Positions 26,336 through 35,732 of a DNA stretch of 64,000 nt are shown here, piece by piece. The first letter of the stretch is position 1, and each line of letters begins with the position of its first letter. The position numbers and the translations under genes are program-made. The DNA comes from JAHBXE01 sp044222195 (lineage in GTDB: Bacteria; Planctomycetota; Phycisphaerae; Phycisphaerales; UBA1924): assembly GCA_044222195.1 (NCBI GenBank), contig JBGANS010000013.1:1-64000 (forward strand), written 5' to 3'. The notes beneath the pieces were generated by a model. That model had not been told where the DNA came from and did no database searches. It worked only from the letters and a program-made list of their open reading frames with translations.

Positions 26336-27511
26336 ATGAACGTTCAAGGTCTGCTCAGTCTCCGCGCGGCCGCGGTGCAGGAATCCGTCATCCGGCGCGT
26401 CTTCGAAGAAGCCCGCGATGTCGTTGACCCGATCAACCTGACCCTCGGCCAGCCGGACTTTCCGATCCCGGAGTCGGCCAAGCGCGCCGCCATCGCCGCG
26501 ATCGAGCAGGACAAGAACGGCTACTCCTCAAACCGCGGGATCGATCCCCTCCTGACCAAGCTCGCGGCGAAGCTGCGCGGCGATATCGGCTGGGATGTCT
26601 CATCGACCGCCAAGTGCGGACCGGGCCAGAGCGGCCTCATGGTCACCGGCGGTACTTCCGGCGGCCTGATTCTCGCCGCGATGGCTCTGCTGGATGCGGG
26701 CGATGAGCTCATCATCCCGGATCCGTACTTCGTGCTCTATCCCCGGCTCGGCGAGATGTGCGGGGCCAAGGCCGTCACGTGCGACACCTACCCCGACTTC
26801 CGCATGACGGCCGAACGCGTCGAGCCGCTCATCACCAAGCGAACCAAGGCCGTCCTCCTCAACAGCCCGAGCAACCCCTGCGGCGTTGTCTCGACCGAAA
26901 AGGAATGCCGCGAGCTCCTCGACCTCTGCACTCGCCGCGGCGTGCTGCTCATCAGCGATGAGATCTACGACGAGTTCACCTACAGCGAGGCGCGGAAGAA
27001 CGGGAAGTGCCCGAGCCCCTGCCGCTTTCCCGGCGCTTCGGACAACTGCCTGCTCATCCGCGGCTTCGGCAAGACGTACGGATTCACAGGCTGGCGCATG
27101 GGCTACGCCGCGGGCCCGCCGAAGCTGATCGACACCATGATCAAGCTCCAGCAGCACATCTACATCTGCGCCCCAACCCCGCTGCAAGCCGGCGCCGTCG
27201 CCGCGCTCGACGTCGACATGACGCCGCAGATCGCGGCGTATCAACGGCGGCGCGACATGGTCGTCGAACGCCTCTCGAAAGTGACCGAAGTCCCCTTCCC
27301 GGGCGGGGCGTTCTATGCGTTCGTGAAAGTGCCGGAGCGGATGGGGATGACGGCGAGCGAGTTCAAGGATGCGGCGAAGGCGCGGCGGGTTTTGGTGGTG
27401 CCGGGGGTTGCGTTTTCTTCGCGGGATACGCACTTTCGGTTGAGTTATGCGGTGGAGGATAAGACGCTCGAGAGGGGTGTGGAGGAGTTGGTGGGATTAA
27501 TTCGGGGGTAG
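26336..27511 (+). CDS. Class I/II pyridoxal-phosphate aminotransferase
   Basis: 391 residues of fold-type I. Features are LGQPDFPIPE near 38, GGTSGGL near 105, NSPSNPCG near 180, SDEIYDEF near 208 and the PLP-binding lysine in GFGKTYGFTGWRMGY near 245. These fit the aspartate/aromatic aminotransferase group. Substrate is not determinable; aspartate or another amino acid with 2-oxoglutarate is likely. Codon use drifts to a run of GTG/GCG-rich codons at the 3' end, but the frame is continuous. Confidence 0.88.
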   Translation: MNVQGLLSLRAAAVQESVIRRVFEEARDVVDPINLTLGQPDFPIPESAKRAAIAAIEQDKNGYSSNRGIDPLLTKLAAKLRGDIGWDVSSTAKCGPGQSGLMVTGGTSGGLILAAMALLDAGDELIIPDPYFVLYPRLGEMCGAKAVTCDTYPDFRMTAERVEPLITKRTKAVLLNSPSNPCGVVSTEKECRELLDLCTRRGVLLISDEIYDEFTYSEARKNGKCPSPCRFPGASDNCLLIRGFGKTYGFTGWRMGYAAGPPKLIDTMIKLQQHIYICAPTPLQAGAVAALDVDMTPQIAAYQRRRDMVVERLSKVTEVPFPGGAFYAFVKVPERMGMTASEFKDAAKARRVLVVPGVAFSSRDTHFRLSYAVEDKTLERGVEELVGLIRG

Positions 27512-27647
27512 AGGAGCTGCACACGCGCGCTGGTCTCCAGTGTCAGCTCCTCTCGCGAGCGGATCGTCAGAGATTGGCATTCCGTGCGCCTATGGCACTG
27601 GCGATCGTGTGGGACGGCTCTCCCGAACCAGGTCCGAATGCGACCTA

Positions 27648-28346
27648 TCAACGCGGCGACGGTGGCAGTAGCGGTATCCCGGCAGCCTCCTTGGCCGACA
27701 TGGGCTGCCACACGGTCTCCGGAACTTCCTTGCCCGTTTCTTCCTCGAGCATCATGAGGATGTACTGATTCTCAGACATCCCTTCCACTCTCGCGGCACG
27801 CTGACAATCTCGGCTGTAGGCGATCATGGCTTCGGGTTCGTCGTATCGCCAAAGGCCGCCTTCTTTGATGAAATGGATCTTGGTGTCGGACCGTTCCCCG
27901 TCGTGGACGAGGTACGCCCAAGCCTCATCTCCCGCCGCGTTGAAGCGAAACCTGTCGAGCGTGGCGGTGGCACGCTCGGCCGGGGGCATGACGTACCAGC
28001 CGCGGGATGTGGCGAAACGCGTGTACTCCTGGCCCCTCAGTTTTGAAAGCTCCTCGCGTGTAGCGCGCAATCGCATGCGGAGCACTTCGATCCTGTCACA
28101 CATGTGAAGGGCCTTGACCTGCGCTTCGGTGCCTTCCAGTGCAAGCTTGATCAACTTGTCGTTGTTGGTGAAACTGGATTGGGTGAAAATGCCGAGGATG
28201 CCATTGCCGTCGCTGGCGTTGTTGCAGGAGTCCAGAGTCTGCACGAGAACTTCCATGTCCTGCTTGTCATCGGCTCTGGAGTCGCACCCCGTCGCGGGCC
28301 CGAGGAATGCGACAAGTGCGCACCACACGAAGAGGAGAGTTCGCAT
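27648..28346 (-). CDS. Hypothetical lipoprotein
   Basis: 232 residues. The signal peptide MRTLLFVWCALVAFLGPATGC ends in a lipobox-like ATGC. The body is alpha-rich with a possible coiled helix at about 65-95 (MCDRIEVLRMRLRATREELSKL) followed by a beta region with FATSRGWYVMPP. Family not recognised. An earlier start would add 15 residues without a signal peptide advantage. It is the second of two minus-strand genes here; the next begins 90 bases upstream. Confidence 0.65.
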   Translation of the reverse strand: MRTLLFVWCALVAFLGPATGCDSRADDKQDMEVLVQTLDSCNNASDGNGILGIFTQSSFTNNDKLIKLALEGTEAQVKALHMCDRIEVLRMRLRATREELSKLRGQEYTRFATSRGWYVMPPAERATATLDRFRFNAAGDEAWAYLVHDGERSDTKIHFIKEGGLWRYDEPEAMIAYSRDCQRAARVEGMSENQYILMMLEEETGKEVPETVWQPMSAKEAAGIPLLPPSPR

Positions 28347-28436
28347 GGAAGCAGCATACCCGATACCGGGCACTCGGCAACCAGCGCACATTTGAGTGAT
28401 CAGCGCAAGACGACCGCTCGCATCGAAAGACCCGCC

Positions 28437-28994
28437 TCACTTCGCCAGATTCGTCTCTACCCACGCCGCGTACGCCGTGATGAACTTGGTCAGCAGGTCG
28501 CGGGTTTCCGGGCTGGTCACGGCGCCGGAGGCGTCGAAGAGCTTGGAAGCGCTGCCGATGTACATCTCGGGGGTGGGCATGCAGGGAATGTTGAGGTACG
28601 CCAGCGACTGCCGCAGGTGGTGGTTCGCGCCGAACGCGCCGAGGCCGCCGACGGAGACGCTCACGACCGCGCCGGGCTTGCCGTTCCACACGCTGTGGCC
28701 GTACGGACGCGACCCGACATCGATCGCGTTCTTGAGCACACCGGGGAACGAACGGTTGTACTCCGGCGTCAGGAACAGCACCGCGTCGGAACTCTTGATC
28801 TTCTCGCGGAAGGCGACCCACGCCGCGGGCGGGTTTGCTTCCAGGTCTTCGTTGAAGAGCGAGAGGTCGCCGATGGGAACGATGTTCAGCTTGAGCGACG
28901 AGGGCGCGAGTGATGCGAGCGCGTTGGCCGTCTTGCGGTTGAAGGACTGCTGGCGGAGGCTTCCGACGATGACGGCGACGTTGCGGGTGGGCAT
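28437..28994 (-). CDS. NADPH-dependent FMN reductase
   Basis: 185 residues with flavodoxin-like fold: a phosphate loop GSLRQQSFNRK near 11-21 and the family signature LFLTPEYNRSFPGVLKNAID. These enzymes reduce FMN, quinones or azo compounds with NADPH. AGGAG lies seven bases before the ATG. It appears as a single transcription unit or lead gene of a pair with the downstream lipoprotein. Confidence 0.9.
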   Translation of the reverse strand: MPTRNVAVIVGSLRQQSFNRKTANALASLAPSSLKLNIVPIGDLSLFNEDLEANPPAAWVAFREKIKSSDAVLFLTPEYNRSFPGVLKNAIDVGSRPYGHSVWNGKPGAVVSVSVGGLGAFGANHHLRQSLAYLNIPCMPTPEMYIGSASKLFDASGAVTSPETRDLLTKFITAYAAWVETNLAK

Positions 28995-29076
28995 GGGAGA
29001 CTCCTGTTGGAACAAACGTACGGCGGGCGGGGGACCTATTCAACTGCGCCGCTCGCCGGCCATCGCCATGTCGGCG

Positions 29077-30027
29077 TCACTTCGGCATCGGGGGCCGCGG
29101 CGGCGTCTTGCCCTCGGCGATCCAGAGATACGCGAGCGAAGCCCGCATCCGAGGCGGCAAGAGCAGCAGCGCCAACCGCCGCACCAGAGGCCGCCCGATC
29201 CACGACCCGATGCAGAACGCGACAAAGCCTACGCCGAGGCCGGTTCCAACCAGGTACGGCCAGAGCATGGCGGAGGCTTCCTCAATGGCGTACGCACCAC
29301 TGCCCCACCGCATCCCCACTCGAGACGATGTCGTATTCGCGAGAAACGCAAAGCCGAAGGCGAGCCCGAACGGCAGCAACGCGAAAATGAACAGCCGGTA
29401 GCGCTTGAGATTCAGCAGGAACACCGACCAGACCGCCCCGAGAAGGGCGGCCAAGAACGCCTGCAGCGTGTAGATGTTGGCGAACTGCCAGTTGATCGCC
29501 CTCATCGGACCGCCGAGCTCGGCGAGGATCGCCCCTTTGTCCTGCTTCGACCACCACGTGCTGTCGATCCAGACGTACGGCCCGGTCGTGACGACCTGGG
29601 CCGTGCCGAACATCTGCTTGATGCCGGCCGTCTCCTGGGCGGACGCCGTGTCCGCCCACTCCTTGTGCTTCTTCGAAATGGCGTTCGAGAGCTTTTCAGA
29701 TCCGGTTTGTATCCCGCTCTGGGTCATGCCGAACATGACGCCGGCCGTCGCGAAGAGGCCGAGGATCAGCACGAGCAACCACACCGCCGCGATCGCCGCG
29801 GCCATTCGACCCGCCCATCGGCCGAGGATCGGGTACTCCTGGAGCGAGGCAATAGTGGAACATTCGGGACAACGCACGATGGCCATGCCGTACACACTCT
29901 CGCGGACGACAGGCTGGCCGGCGAGGTTGAACGAGCACTTGATGCAGACGCGGTCACCGACGAGAGTCGATAGGCGAGGCTCGACGGCCGGCGCCCGGGA
30001 GGGAGGATGGGATTCGGACTGGCTCAT
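29077..30027 (-). CDS. Zinc-ribbon multi-pass membrane protein
   Basis: 316 residues. A zinc ribbon at about 28-56 (CIKCSFNL ... CPECS) precedes about six transmembrane helices. The ribbon followed by membrane helices is a common planctomycete architecture of unknown function. Its start overlaps the stop of the upstream gene by four bases (ATGA), so the two are translated together. The C terminus (PPRPPMPK) is Pro-rich. Confidence 0.72.
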   Translation of the reverse strand: MSQSESHPPSRAPAVEPRLSTLVGDRVCIKCSFNLAGQPVVRESVYGMAIVRCPECSTIASLQEYPILGRWAGRMAAAIAAVWLLVLILGLFATAGVMFGMTQSGIQTGSEKLSNAISKKHKEWADTASAQETAGIKQMFGTAQVVTTGPYVWIDSTWWSKQDKGAILAELGGPMRAINWQFANIYTLQAFLAALLGAVWSVFLLNLKRYRLFIFALLPFGLAFGFAFLANTTSSRVGMRWGSGAYAIEEASAMLWPYLVGTGLGVGFVAFCIGSWIGRPLVRRLALLLLPPRMRASLAYLWIAEGKTPPRPPMPK

Positions 30028-30755
30028 TCGCCGCGCCTGGCCTTTCTCAGTCTGGTCAGCCGTCTCTTGAATCGGCGTTTGTGCATCGAAGCGAGCACAC
30101 CGGAGATCGCGGCGCCGACGGGCGAAGCCGCGAAACTGACGAGCACGCTGGCCGCAAGAATCTCGAACATGTAGAGCGAACTCCTGACGCCGGGACCGGA
30201 GTAATCCGTCCGTGTGCCGGAGATGCGACCGTCGAGCCACGTGAGCGGCCAGAACAGCGCCTCGAACCAGACCCACACCGACACGAGCACGACCCACGCG
30301 AAGATCGGGCGCGGCCACCGCCAGTGAGCGAGCGCCGCCCTCAGCCACGCTCCTGCGGCGAGGGACATGAGGCCAAAGCCGATGAGGAACGCCACGCCGC
30401 CCTGGTCGTACCAGCGTTCGACGAGTGCGGGGCGCGGAGCGGGGATGCCGAACATGACGCCGACGAACCGGTGCGGGGACAGATCGAGGAACTTGAGGTC
30501 GCTCTCGAACCAGGTAATGAATCCCGCGCTCGCGACCGAGAGGCCGAAGACCAGAAGGGTTTGGAAAAGGAGAAACGCCGCGGCCCGAGTGGTGGAGCGG
30601 AATTTCCGCCAACGAACGACGACGGGGTGCTTGCGTCGAACGGCGGCGAACCCGCAGGTGCACACGACAACCCGAAGGCAGCCGGCGGGCCCGGCGACGC
30701 CGCGGGTGCGGGCAAGCTGGCTACCGCAGACGGGGCAGACGTGGGCGAGGGGCAC
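30024..30755 (-). CDS. Zinc-ribbon membrane protein, partner of the downstream gene
   Basis: 243 residues. It opens with CPVCGSQLARTRG and a second cysteine pair CTCG, giving a zinc ribbon at about 7-35. Four to five hydrophobic helices follow and a basic C terminus (KRRFKRRLTRLRKARR) that may bind RNA, DNA or lipids. It overlaps the next minus-strand gene by four bases, suggesting a two-protein membrane complex. It is divergent from the SPFH gene, 109 bases apart. Confidence 0.7.
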   Translation of the reverse strand: MPLAHVCPVCGSQLARTRGVAGPAGCLRVVVCTCGFAAVRRKHPVVVRWRKFRSTTRAAAFLLFQTLLVFGLSVASAGFITWFESDLKFLDLSPHRFVGVMFGIPAPRPALVERWYDQGGVAFLIGFGLMSLAAGAWLRAALAHWRWPRPIFAWVVLVSVWVWFEALFWPLTWLDGRISGTRTDYSGPGVRSSLYMFEILAASVLVSFAASPVGAAISGVLASMHKRRFKRRLTRLRKARRGE

Positions 30756-30864
30756 GGGAAGAGCTTACCGAAAGGGGATCGCGGAGTTTCGGACGGGGCC
30801 GGTATCCTTGTGACTCTGAAACCGCGGGGCCCGGGCCCCGAACGAGATCTGCAAAGGAGCCCCC

Positions 30865-31947
30865 ATGGGCATTTTCGACCGGCTGAAGAAAGAACTCATC
30901 GACATCATCCAGTTCCTGGATGACACCAACAACACGCTGGTGTACCGCTTCGAGCGGTTCCAGAACGAGATCAAGTGGCACGCGAAGCTCGTGGTGCGCG
31001 AGGGGCAGTCCGCGGTCTTCATCAACGAGGGCAAGCTGGCGGATGTGTTCGGGCCCGGCACCTACACGCTTGACACCCAGAACATGCCGATCCTGGCGAC
31101 GCTCAAGGGGTGGAAGTACGGCTTCGAGTCACCGTTCAAGGCGGAGGTCTACTTCATCTCGACGCGGCAGTTCACGGACCTCAAGTGGGGCACGATGAAC
31201 CCGGTGATCGTGCGCGATCCGGAGTTCGGGCCGGTGCGGTTGCGGGCGTTCGGGACGTACGCGATCCGCGTCAAGGACCCGGCGGCGTTTATCCGCGAGA
31301 TCGTCGGCACGGATGGCCGGTTCACGACGGAGGAAGTCGTCAACCAGCTGCGGAACATGATCGTGACGAACCTGGGCGATGCGCTGGGCGAGTCGAAGAT
31401 CTCGATCATGGACATGTCGGCGCGGTACCGCGAGATGGGAGAGTTCCTGTCGCAGCAGATGCGGCCGGAGTTTGACAAGCTCGGGCTGGAGCTCACGTCG
31501 ATGTTTGTCGAGAACGTGTCGCTGCCGCCGGAAGTCGAGCAGGCGATGGACAAGCGCTCCAGCATGGGCGTGATCGGGAATGTGGAGCAGTACGCCAAGT
31601 TCCAGGCGGCCGATGCGCTGCGGGACGCCGCGAAGAACCCGGGTGGCGCCGGGATGATGGTGGGGATGGGTGTGGGGAGCGTGCTGGGCGGACAGGTTGC
31701 CGGCGCGGCGGGAGGGGGAGGGATGGCGTCGCCGCCGGCGCTCCCCGCTGTGTCGTTCTACGTCGCGATCAACAACCAGCAAGCGGGGCCGTTTGACGCG
31801 GCGGGGCTTCGGTCGCGGATCGCGAGCGGAGAGATCAAGGCCGAGTCGCTGGTGTGGAAGCAGGGGATGGCGAACTGGGCGCCGGCGCGGGATGTTGCGG
31901 AGCTGGCGACGCTCTTGAACGCTGCGCCACCGCCGTTGCCGGGTTGA
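30865..31947 (+). CDS. SPFH-domain protein (YdjI-like) with C-terminal GYF_2 domain
   Basis: 360 residues. The N-terminal 250 form an SPFH/band-7-like domain of the YdjI group (IKWHAKLVVREGQSAVFINEGKLAD, then SRYREMGE-like helices). A Gly/Met/Ala linker follows, then a GYF_2 domain (about 298-350, FYVAINNQQAGPFDAAGLR). YdjI-type proteins form membrane-associated assemblies and often accompany zinc-ribbon proteins or phage-shock factors. A zinc-ribbon protein gene follows 66 bases downstream. AAAGGAG precedes the start. Confidence 0.82.
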   Translation: MGIFDRLKKELIDIIQFLDDTNNTLVYRFERFQNEIKWHAKLVVREGQSAVFINEGKLADVFGPGTYTLDTQNMPILATLKGWKYGFESPFKAEVYFISTRQFTDLKWGTMNPVIVRDPEFGPVRLRAFGTYAIRVKDPAAFIREIVGTDGRFTTEEVVNQLRNMIVTNLGDALGESKISIMDMSARYREMGEFLSQQMRPEFDKLGLELTSMFVENVSLPPEVEQAMDKRSSMGVIGNVEQYAKFQAADALRDAAKNPGGAGMMVGMGVGSVLGGQVAGAAGGGGMASPPALPAVSFYVAINNQQAGPFDAAGLRSRIASGEIKAESLVWKQGMANWAPARDVAELATLLNAAPPPLPG

Positions 31948-31954
31948 AGAGTTT

Positions 31955-31984
31955 GAACGCAGAGATCGCAGAGGGCGCGGAGAC
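31955..31984. repeat. Degenerate octamer repeat between the SPFH and zinc-ribbon genes
   Basis: The sequence around gaacgcagagatcgcagagg resembles the octamers at 6029-6060 (gagacgca type). It lies in the 66-base gap between two genes that are probably cotranscribed. The repeat is too degraded to show a clear unit number. Confidence 0.4.
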
Positions 31985-32013
31985 GATGAAGAGAGTGTCG
32001 GCGGAGGCGTGTG

Positions 32014-33117
32014 ATGGGCAGTGAATCAGTTCCGACGACCCCATCTTCGCCGTCGGCGCGGTTCTTTCCGTGCAAGCAGTGCGGGGCGAAGCTGCAGTAC
32101 GAGCCGGGGACGACGGTGCTCAAGTGTCCGTACTGCTCCGCGGAGAATGCAATCGCGGTGGCGGAGGAGCCCGCGGGCGAACAGGACTTTGAGTCAGCGC
32201 TGGCGCAGCTCTCCGGGGCGGCGCCGGCGACCAGCATTGATACGGTGCAGTGCAATGGCTGCCGCGCCGTGCTGACCTTGGCGCCGAACATCACGAGCCT
32301 GGGGTGCCCGTTCTGCGGGACGAACATCGTGAACCAGGGGCGGGCGACGAGCCTGATCACGCCCGACTGCGTGCTGCCGTTCATGATCAAGCGGGAGCTT
32401 GCGGAACAGGCGTACCGGAAGTGGATCAAGAGTCGGTGGTTCGCGCCGAGCAAGCTCAAGAGCCAGAGCATGCTGGACGCGGCGCTCAAAGGCCTGTATC
32501 TGCCCGCGTGGACATACGACTGCGACACGAACACGGCGTACACCGGCCAGCGCGGCGATGCGTACTACGTCAGCGTGACGGTGATGGTGAACGGCAAGCC
32601 GCAGATTCGCCAGGAACGGCGGATCCGGTGGACCCCGGTCGCCGGGAGCGTGTTCGTTCGGTTTGACGATGTGCTGGTGATGGCGTCGAAGACGCTGCCT
32701 CGCGATTTGACGGAGAAGCTAACGCCCTGGGATCTCAAGACGGCGACGCCGTACAAGGACGACTTCCTCGCGGGGTTCACGGCGGAGTGCTACCAGACGG
32801 ACCTGAAGCAGGGCTTTGGCGAGGCGCAGCAGAAGATGGCGCCGGAGATTGATGAGGCGATTCGCGAGGACATCGGGGGTGACGAGCAGCGGATTTCGTC
32901 GCGCTCGCCGCGGTATTCGCGGATCACGTTCAAGCACATCCTGCTGCCTGTGTGGGTGTCGGCGTACCGATTTGGTGGGAAGATGTACCAGTTCTTGATC
33001 AACGCGCGGACCGGGGAAGTTCAGGGGCAGAGGCCGTGGTCGGCGTGGAAGATCGCGGGCGTGGTCGTGGCGGGGCTCTTGGTGATCGGGACGATGATCC
33101 TGCTCTTCAGCCGTTAA
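32014..33117 (+). CDS. Double zinc-ribbon protein with C-terminal membrane helix
   Basis: 367 residues. Two zinc ribbons: C20-x2-C23...C38-x2-C41 and CNGC...CPFCG near 77-98. A central beta-rich domain with WxxD/Y-rich segments leads to one transmembrane helix at the C terminus (about 345-365). The ATG at 32014 is preferred over the adjacent GTG because of GGAGG spacing. Proteins of this form often follow YdjI-like SPFH genes, and a joint membrane role is likely but undefined. The 3' end overlaps the convergent MFS gene by 11 bases. Confidence 0.75.
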   Translation: MGSESVPTTPSSPSARFFPCKQCGAKLQYEPGTTVLKCPYCSAENAIAVAEEPAGEQDFESALAQLSGAAPATSIDTVQCNGCRAVLTLAPNITSLGCPFCGTNIVNQGRATSLITPDCVLPFMIKRELAEQAYRKWIKSRWFAPSKLKSQSMLDAALKGLYLPAWTYDCDTNTAYTGQRGDAYYVSVTVMVNGKPQIRQERRIRWTPVAGSVFVRFDDVLVMASKTLPRDLTEKLTPWDLKTATPYKDDFLAGFTAECYQTDLKQGFGEAQQKMAPEIDEAIREDIGGDEQRISSRSPRYSRITFKHILLPVWVSAYRFGGKMYQFLINARTGEVQGQRPWSAWKIAGVVVAGLLVIGTMILLFSR

Positions 33118-34522
33118 CCGGGGCGGGAATCTGACGCCCGCATTCGGGGCATGACGGGCCGGGTGCGCCTTTCAAGTCGTATCCGCAATCCTGACAGACC
33201 GTCGGGTCCGCCTTCGGCTCCTCCAGTTTCCCCAATCGCCGCACCTCCGGCCAAAGCCACGCCACGCCGAGGACCACGAGAATCGTGCCGATCCCGCCGC
33301 TGACCACGCTCGCCAGAGGACCAAAGAGCTTGGCGACGAGGCCCGATTCGAACGCGCCGAGCTCGTTGGAGCTCTCGATGAAGACGCTGTTGACGGAGCC
33401 CACGCGGCCGCGGAGATGGTCCGGCGTGCGGACCTGGACGAGCACGTGGCGGATGACGACGCTGATGTTGTCGAGTCCGCCGAGGATCATGAGCATTGAG
33501 AGCGAGAGCCAGAACCACTTGGAGAGTCCGAAAATGATGGTCGCGACGCCGAAGCCTGCGATGCTCCAGAGGAGCGCCGGTCCGGCGTGCTTGAACGCGG
33601 GGCGGTAGGCGAGGATGATCGCCATCAGGAACGCGCCGATGTATGGGGCCGCCTTGAGCAGGCCGAGCCCGACGGGGCCGACGTGCAGGATGTCCTTGGC
33701 GTAGATCGGGAGCAGCGCCGTTGCGCCGCCAAGAAGCACGGCGAAGAGGTCCAGCGTGATCGCCGCGAGGATGGTCTTTTCCTTCCAGAGATGGCTGGCG
33801 CCCTGGAGCATGGAGCCGAGCGTGAAGTTGCCATTGCGCTTGGCGGTGGGACGGGGTTCGATCGCCGCGGCGGAGATCGCGAAGATGAGGCACATGACGG
33901 CGCTGGCGGCGTAGACCGGCCAGGCGAGATGCGTGTAGTAGATGACGGTCCCGGCGATGATCGGGCCGCCAACGGCGGAGAGCTGGAAGACGCCGCTGTT
34001 CCAGGTGACGGCGTTGTGGAAGTCTTCGGGCGGCACGATGGAGGGGAGCAGCGCCGAACGCGAAGGGCCGTTGAAGGACCGCGCGCAGCCGAGGAGAACG
34101 AGCATCCCGTATACGAGCAGAAGTGGCGCTTGCCAATACGAAATCGCGGCGAGTCCCCCGATGAGCACGAAGAACGCGGTCTGCGTCGCGACGAGTACCT
34201 TCTTGCGGCTGAAGAGGTCGATCGCCTGCCCCGCCGGGAGAGCCATGAAGATCACGGGAACGGCGCGGGCGAGCCCGATGAAGCCGAGCGAGAGCGGGTC
34301 GTTGGTGCGTTCGTAGACCTCCCATGCCAGGGCGGTACCCATCATCTGCAGGCCTGTGCTGGAGACGACAAAGCCGAGGGCGAAACGCTGGTAGTTCGGG
34401 GAGCGGATCGCCGCGTATGGGTCGTGCGGTCTTTCGTCGAGGAGTTCTTCCGCAACCGGTTCGGGCTCGACGGTGGCGCCGGCGGGGCGGAGTTCTTCGA
34501 TGGGGCGGTCGGGTTCAGACAT
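33107..34522 (-). CDS. MFS transporter (EntS-like) with C-terminal zinc ribbon
   Basis: 471 residues, twelve predicted helices. The N-terminal half (GFVVSSTGLQMMGTALAWEVYERT) fits the MFS_3 group of siderophore or drug exporters. The last 25 residues carry a zinc ribbon CQDCGYDLKG...CPECGR, a planctomycete tail seen on unrelated membrane proteins. Likely proton-driven export in the inner membrane; substrate unknown. The ATG at 34522 precedes a Pro/Glu-rich cytoplasmic leader. Confidence 0.85.
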   Translation of the reverse strand: MSEPDRPIEELRPAGATVEPEPVAEELLDERPHDPYAAIRSPNYQRFALGFVVSSTGLQMMGTALAWEVYERTNDPLSLGFIGLARAVPVIFMALPAGQAIDLFSRKKVLVATQTAFFVLIGGLAAISYWQAPLLLVYGMLVLLGCARSFNGPSRSALLPSIVPPEDFHNAVTWNSGVFQLSAVGGPIIAGTVIYYTHLAWPVYAASAVMCLIFAISAAAIEPRPTAKRNGNFTLGSMLQGASHLWKEKTILAAITLDLFAVLLGGATALLPIYAKDILHVGPVGLGLLKAAPYIGAFLMAIILAYRPAFKHAGPALLWSIAGFGVATIIFGLSKWFWLSLSMLMILGGLDNISVVIRHVLVQVRTPDHLRGRVGSVNSVFIESSNELGAFESGLVAKLFGPLASVVSGGIGTILVVLGVAWLWPEVRRLGKLEEPKADPTVCQDCGYDLKGAPGPSCPECGRQIPAPVNG

Positions 34523-34979
34523 GAGTCGATCGAGGCGGGCAGAGCGCGCCGGCGGCGCGCATCGCTCGTCGCTGGCTACGCCAGCATATGCGGTCGGGGG
34601 AGGCGTGCAGGCGAAGGGATGCGCCGAACGCGATCGTCCGTCGCGGATGCATGCCTCCGGAGCGAGACGCGAGGCCCTGCAAACGGCGCAATGGGTGTCC
34701 AGGCCTGCCCTTGTACGCCGCGGCCTTGCGACGCGCGCGGTCGTGTCGAGGCAGGTTACCCAGGGTCCGCGTGGGGCTTCTCCCCCGCCCGCACTCATTC
34801 CGCCCGCACTCATCCCACCCTCACTCGAGGGCCGCACAAGCCGCCGGACCCGGCTTCGCGCGATCGCCGGGCCAAATCGGCCGGTGAATGTCCCCGTACA
34901 CGGGCCTGGAACCATTGAGGTTGCATTAAGATGGAGTCTCGCCCGTTGGGCGTGGGCCTTTCCGGAGCCGCGGTTCGAG
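34523..34979. other. Divergent intergenic region with 15-bp tandem repeats
   Basis: No gene is supported in these 457 bases between the MFS and VTC starts. A 15-bp tandem repeat cgcccgcactcattc is present twice (34786-34800, 34801-34815) with a degenerate third copy to about 34828. Possible -10 (tgcattaagat) sits before the VTC start but is weak. The region must hold both divergent promoters. Confidence 0.5.
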
Positions 34980-35732
34980 ATGGATAGCCTGCCTTCCCCA
35001 GCCGAATCGTCTGTCTCACCTTCACTCGGGGTGACCCGTCGGGGCTTGCGGGCCTTTGAGATCAAGTTCATTCTCGATGAGGCGACGGCCGCGGCCGTGG
35101 AGGCTCGCCTGGCGTCGTTTCTGACGCCCGACCCGCATGCGGACCCGGCGACGGGCGCGTACACGATCACCAGTATCTACTGCGATACGCCGGGGTGGGA
35201 TGTGTACCTCCGGGAGGGCCGACACGCTTCGCGGAAGTACCGTGTCCGGCGCTACGGCGACGGGCCGACATTTGTGGAGCGCAAGACGGTCCGCAAGTCG
35301 ATTGTGCGGAAGCGTCGCAGCCGGGCCGACGGCGACGATCTTCAGGCAATGGTCGCGTCGGAGGCGTGCCCCGATACGGCGTGGTTCGCGCGGCAGGTGT
35401 CGCACGCCGATCTTCGCCCCGTGTGCCGCATCTCGTATCAGCGGCGGGCACTCTTCGGCGCGGGCTCAGAAGGCCCGATGAGGCTCACCTTCGATCGACA
35501 CATCCGAGGGCACCCGCTCTCGCAGTGGAGTTTCAACGGCGTGGCCACTCCTCGCACGCTCTTCGATTCTGTCGTGGTGTGCGAGTTCAAGTTTCGCAAT
35601 GCCATGCCTGCGCCGATGAAGGACGCGGTGGCGGCATTCAGGCTTGAGCCGCGGGGCGTGTCCAAGTACCGCGCCTGTATCGCGGCGTTTTCCGCATCAC
35701 TGGGCCTTCCGTCCGGAGCCCCACATGCCTGA
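34980..35732 (+). CDS. VTC-domain polyphosphate polymerase-like protein
   Basis: 250 residues with the VTC tunnel-fold hallmarks: FEIKFILDE near 26, ITSIYCDTPGWDVYLRE near 65, KYRVRRYG, FVERKT and KSIVRKRR, all basic/acidic strand residues that line the tunnel. Such proteins can make or bind inorganic polyphosphate from ATP. ATG at 34980 starts the conserved part. It overlaps the DUF4956 gene by eight bases and is the first gene of a VTC-DUF4956-CotH operon. Confidence 0.85.
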   Translation: MDSLPSPAESSVSPSLGVTRRGLRAFEIKFILDEATAAAVEARLASFLTPDPHADPATGAYTITSIYCDTPGWDVYLREGRHASRKYRVRRYGDGPTFVERKTVRKSIVRKRRSRADGDDLQAMVASEACPDTAWFARQVSHADLRPVCRISYQRRALFGAGSEGPMRLTFDRHIRGHPLSQWSFNGVATPRTLFDSVVVCEFKFRNAMPAPMKDAVAAFRLEPRGVSKYRACIAAFSASLGLPSGAPHA

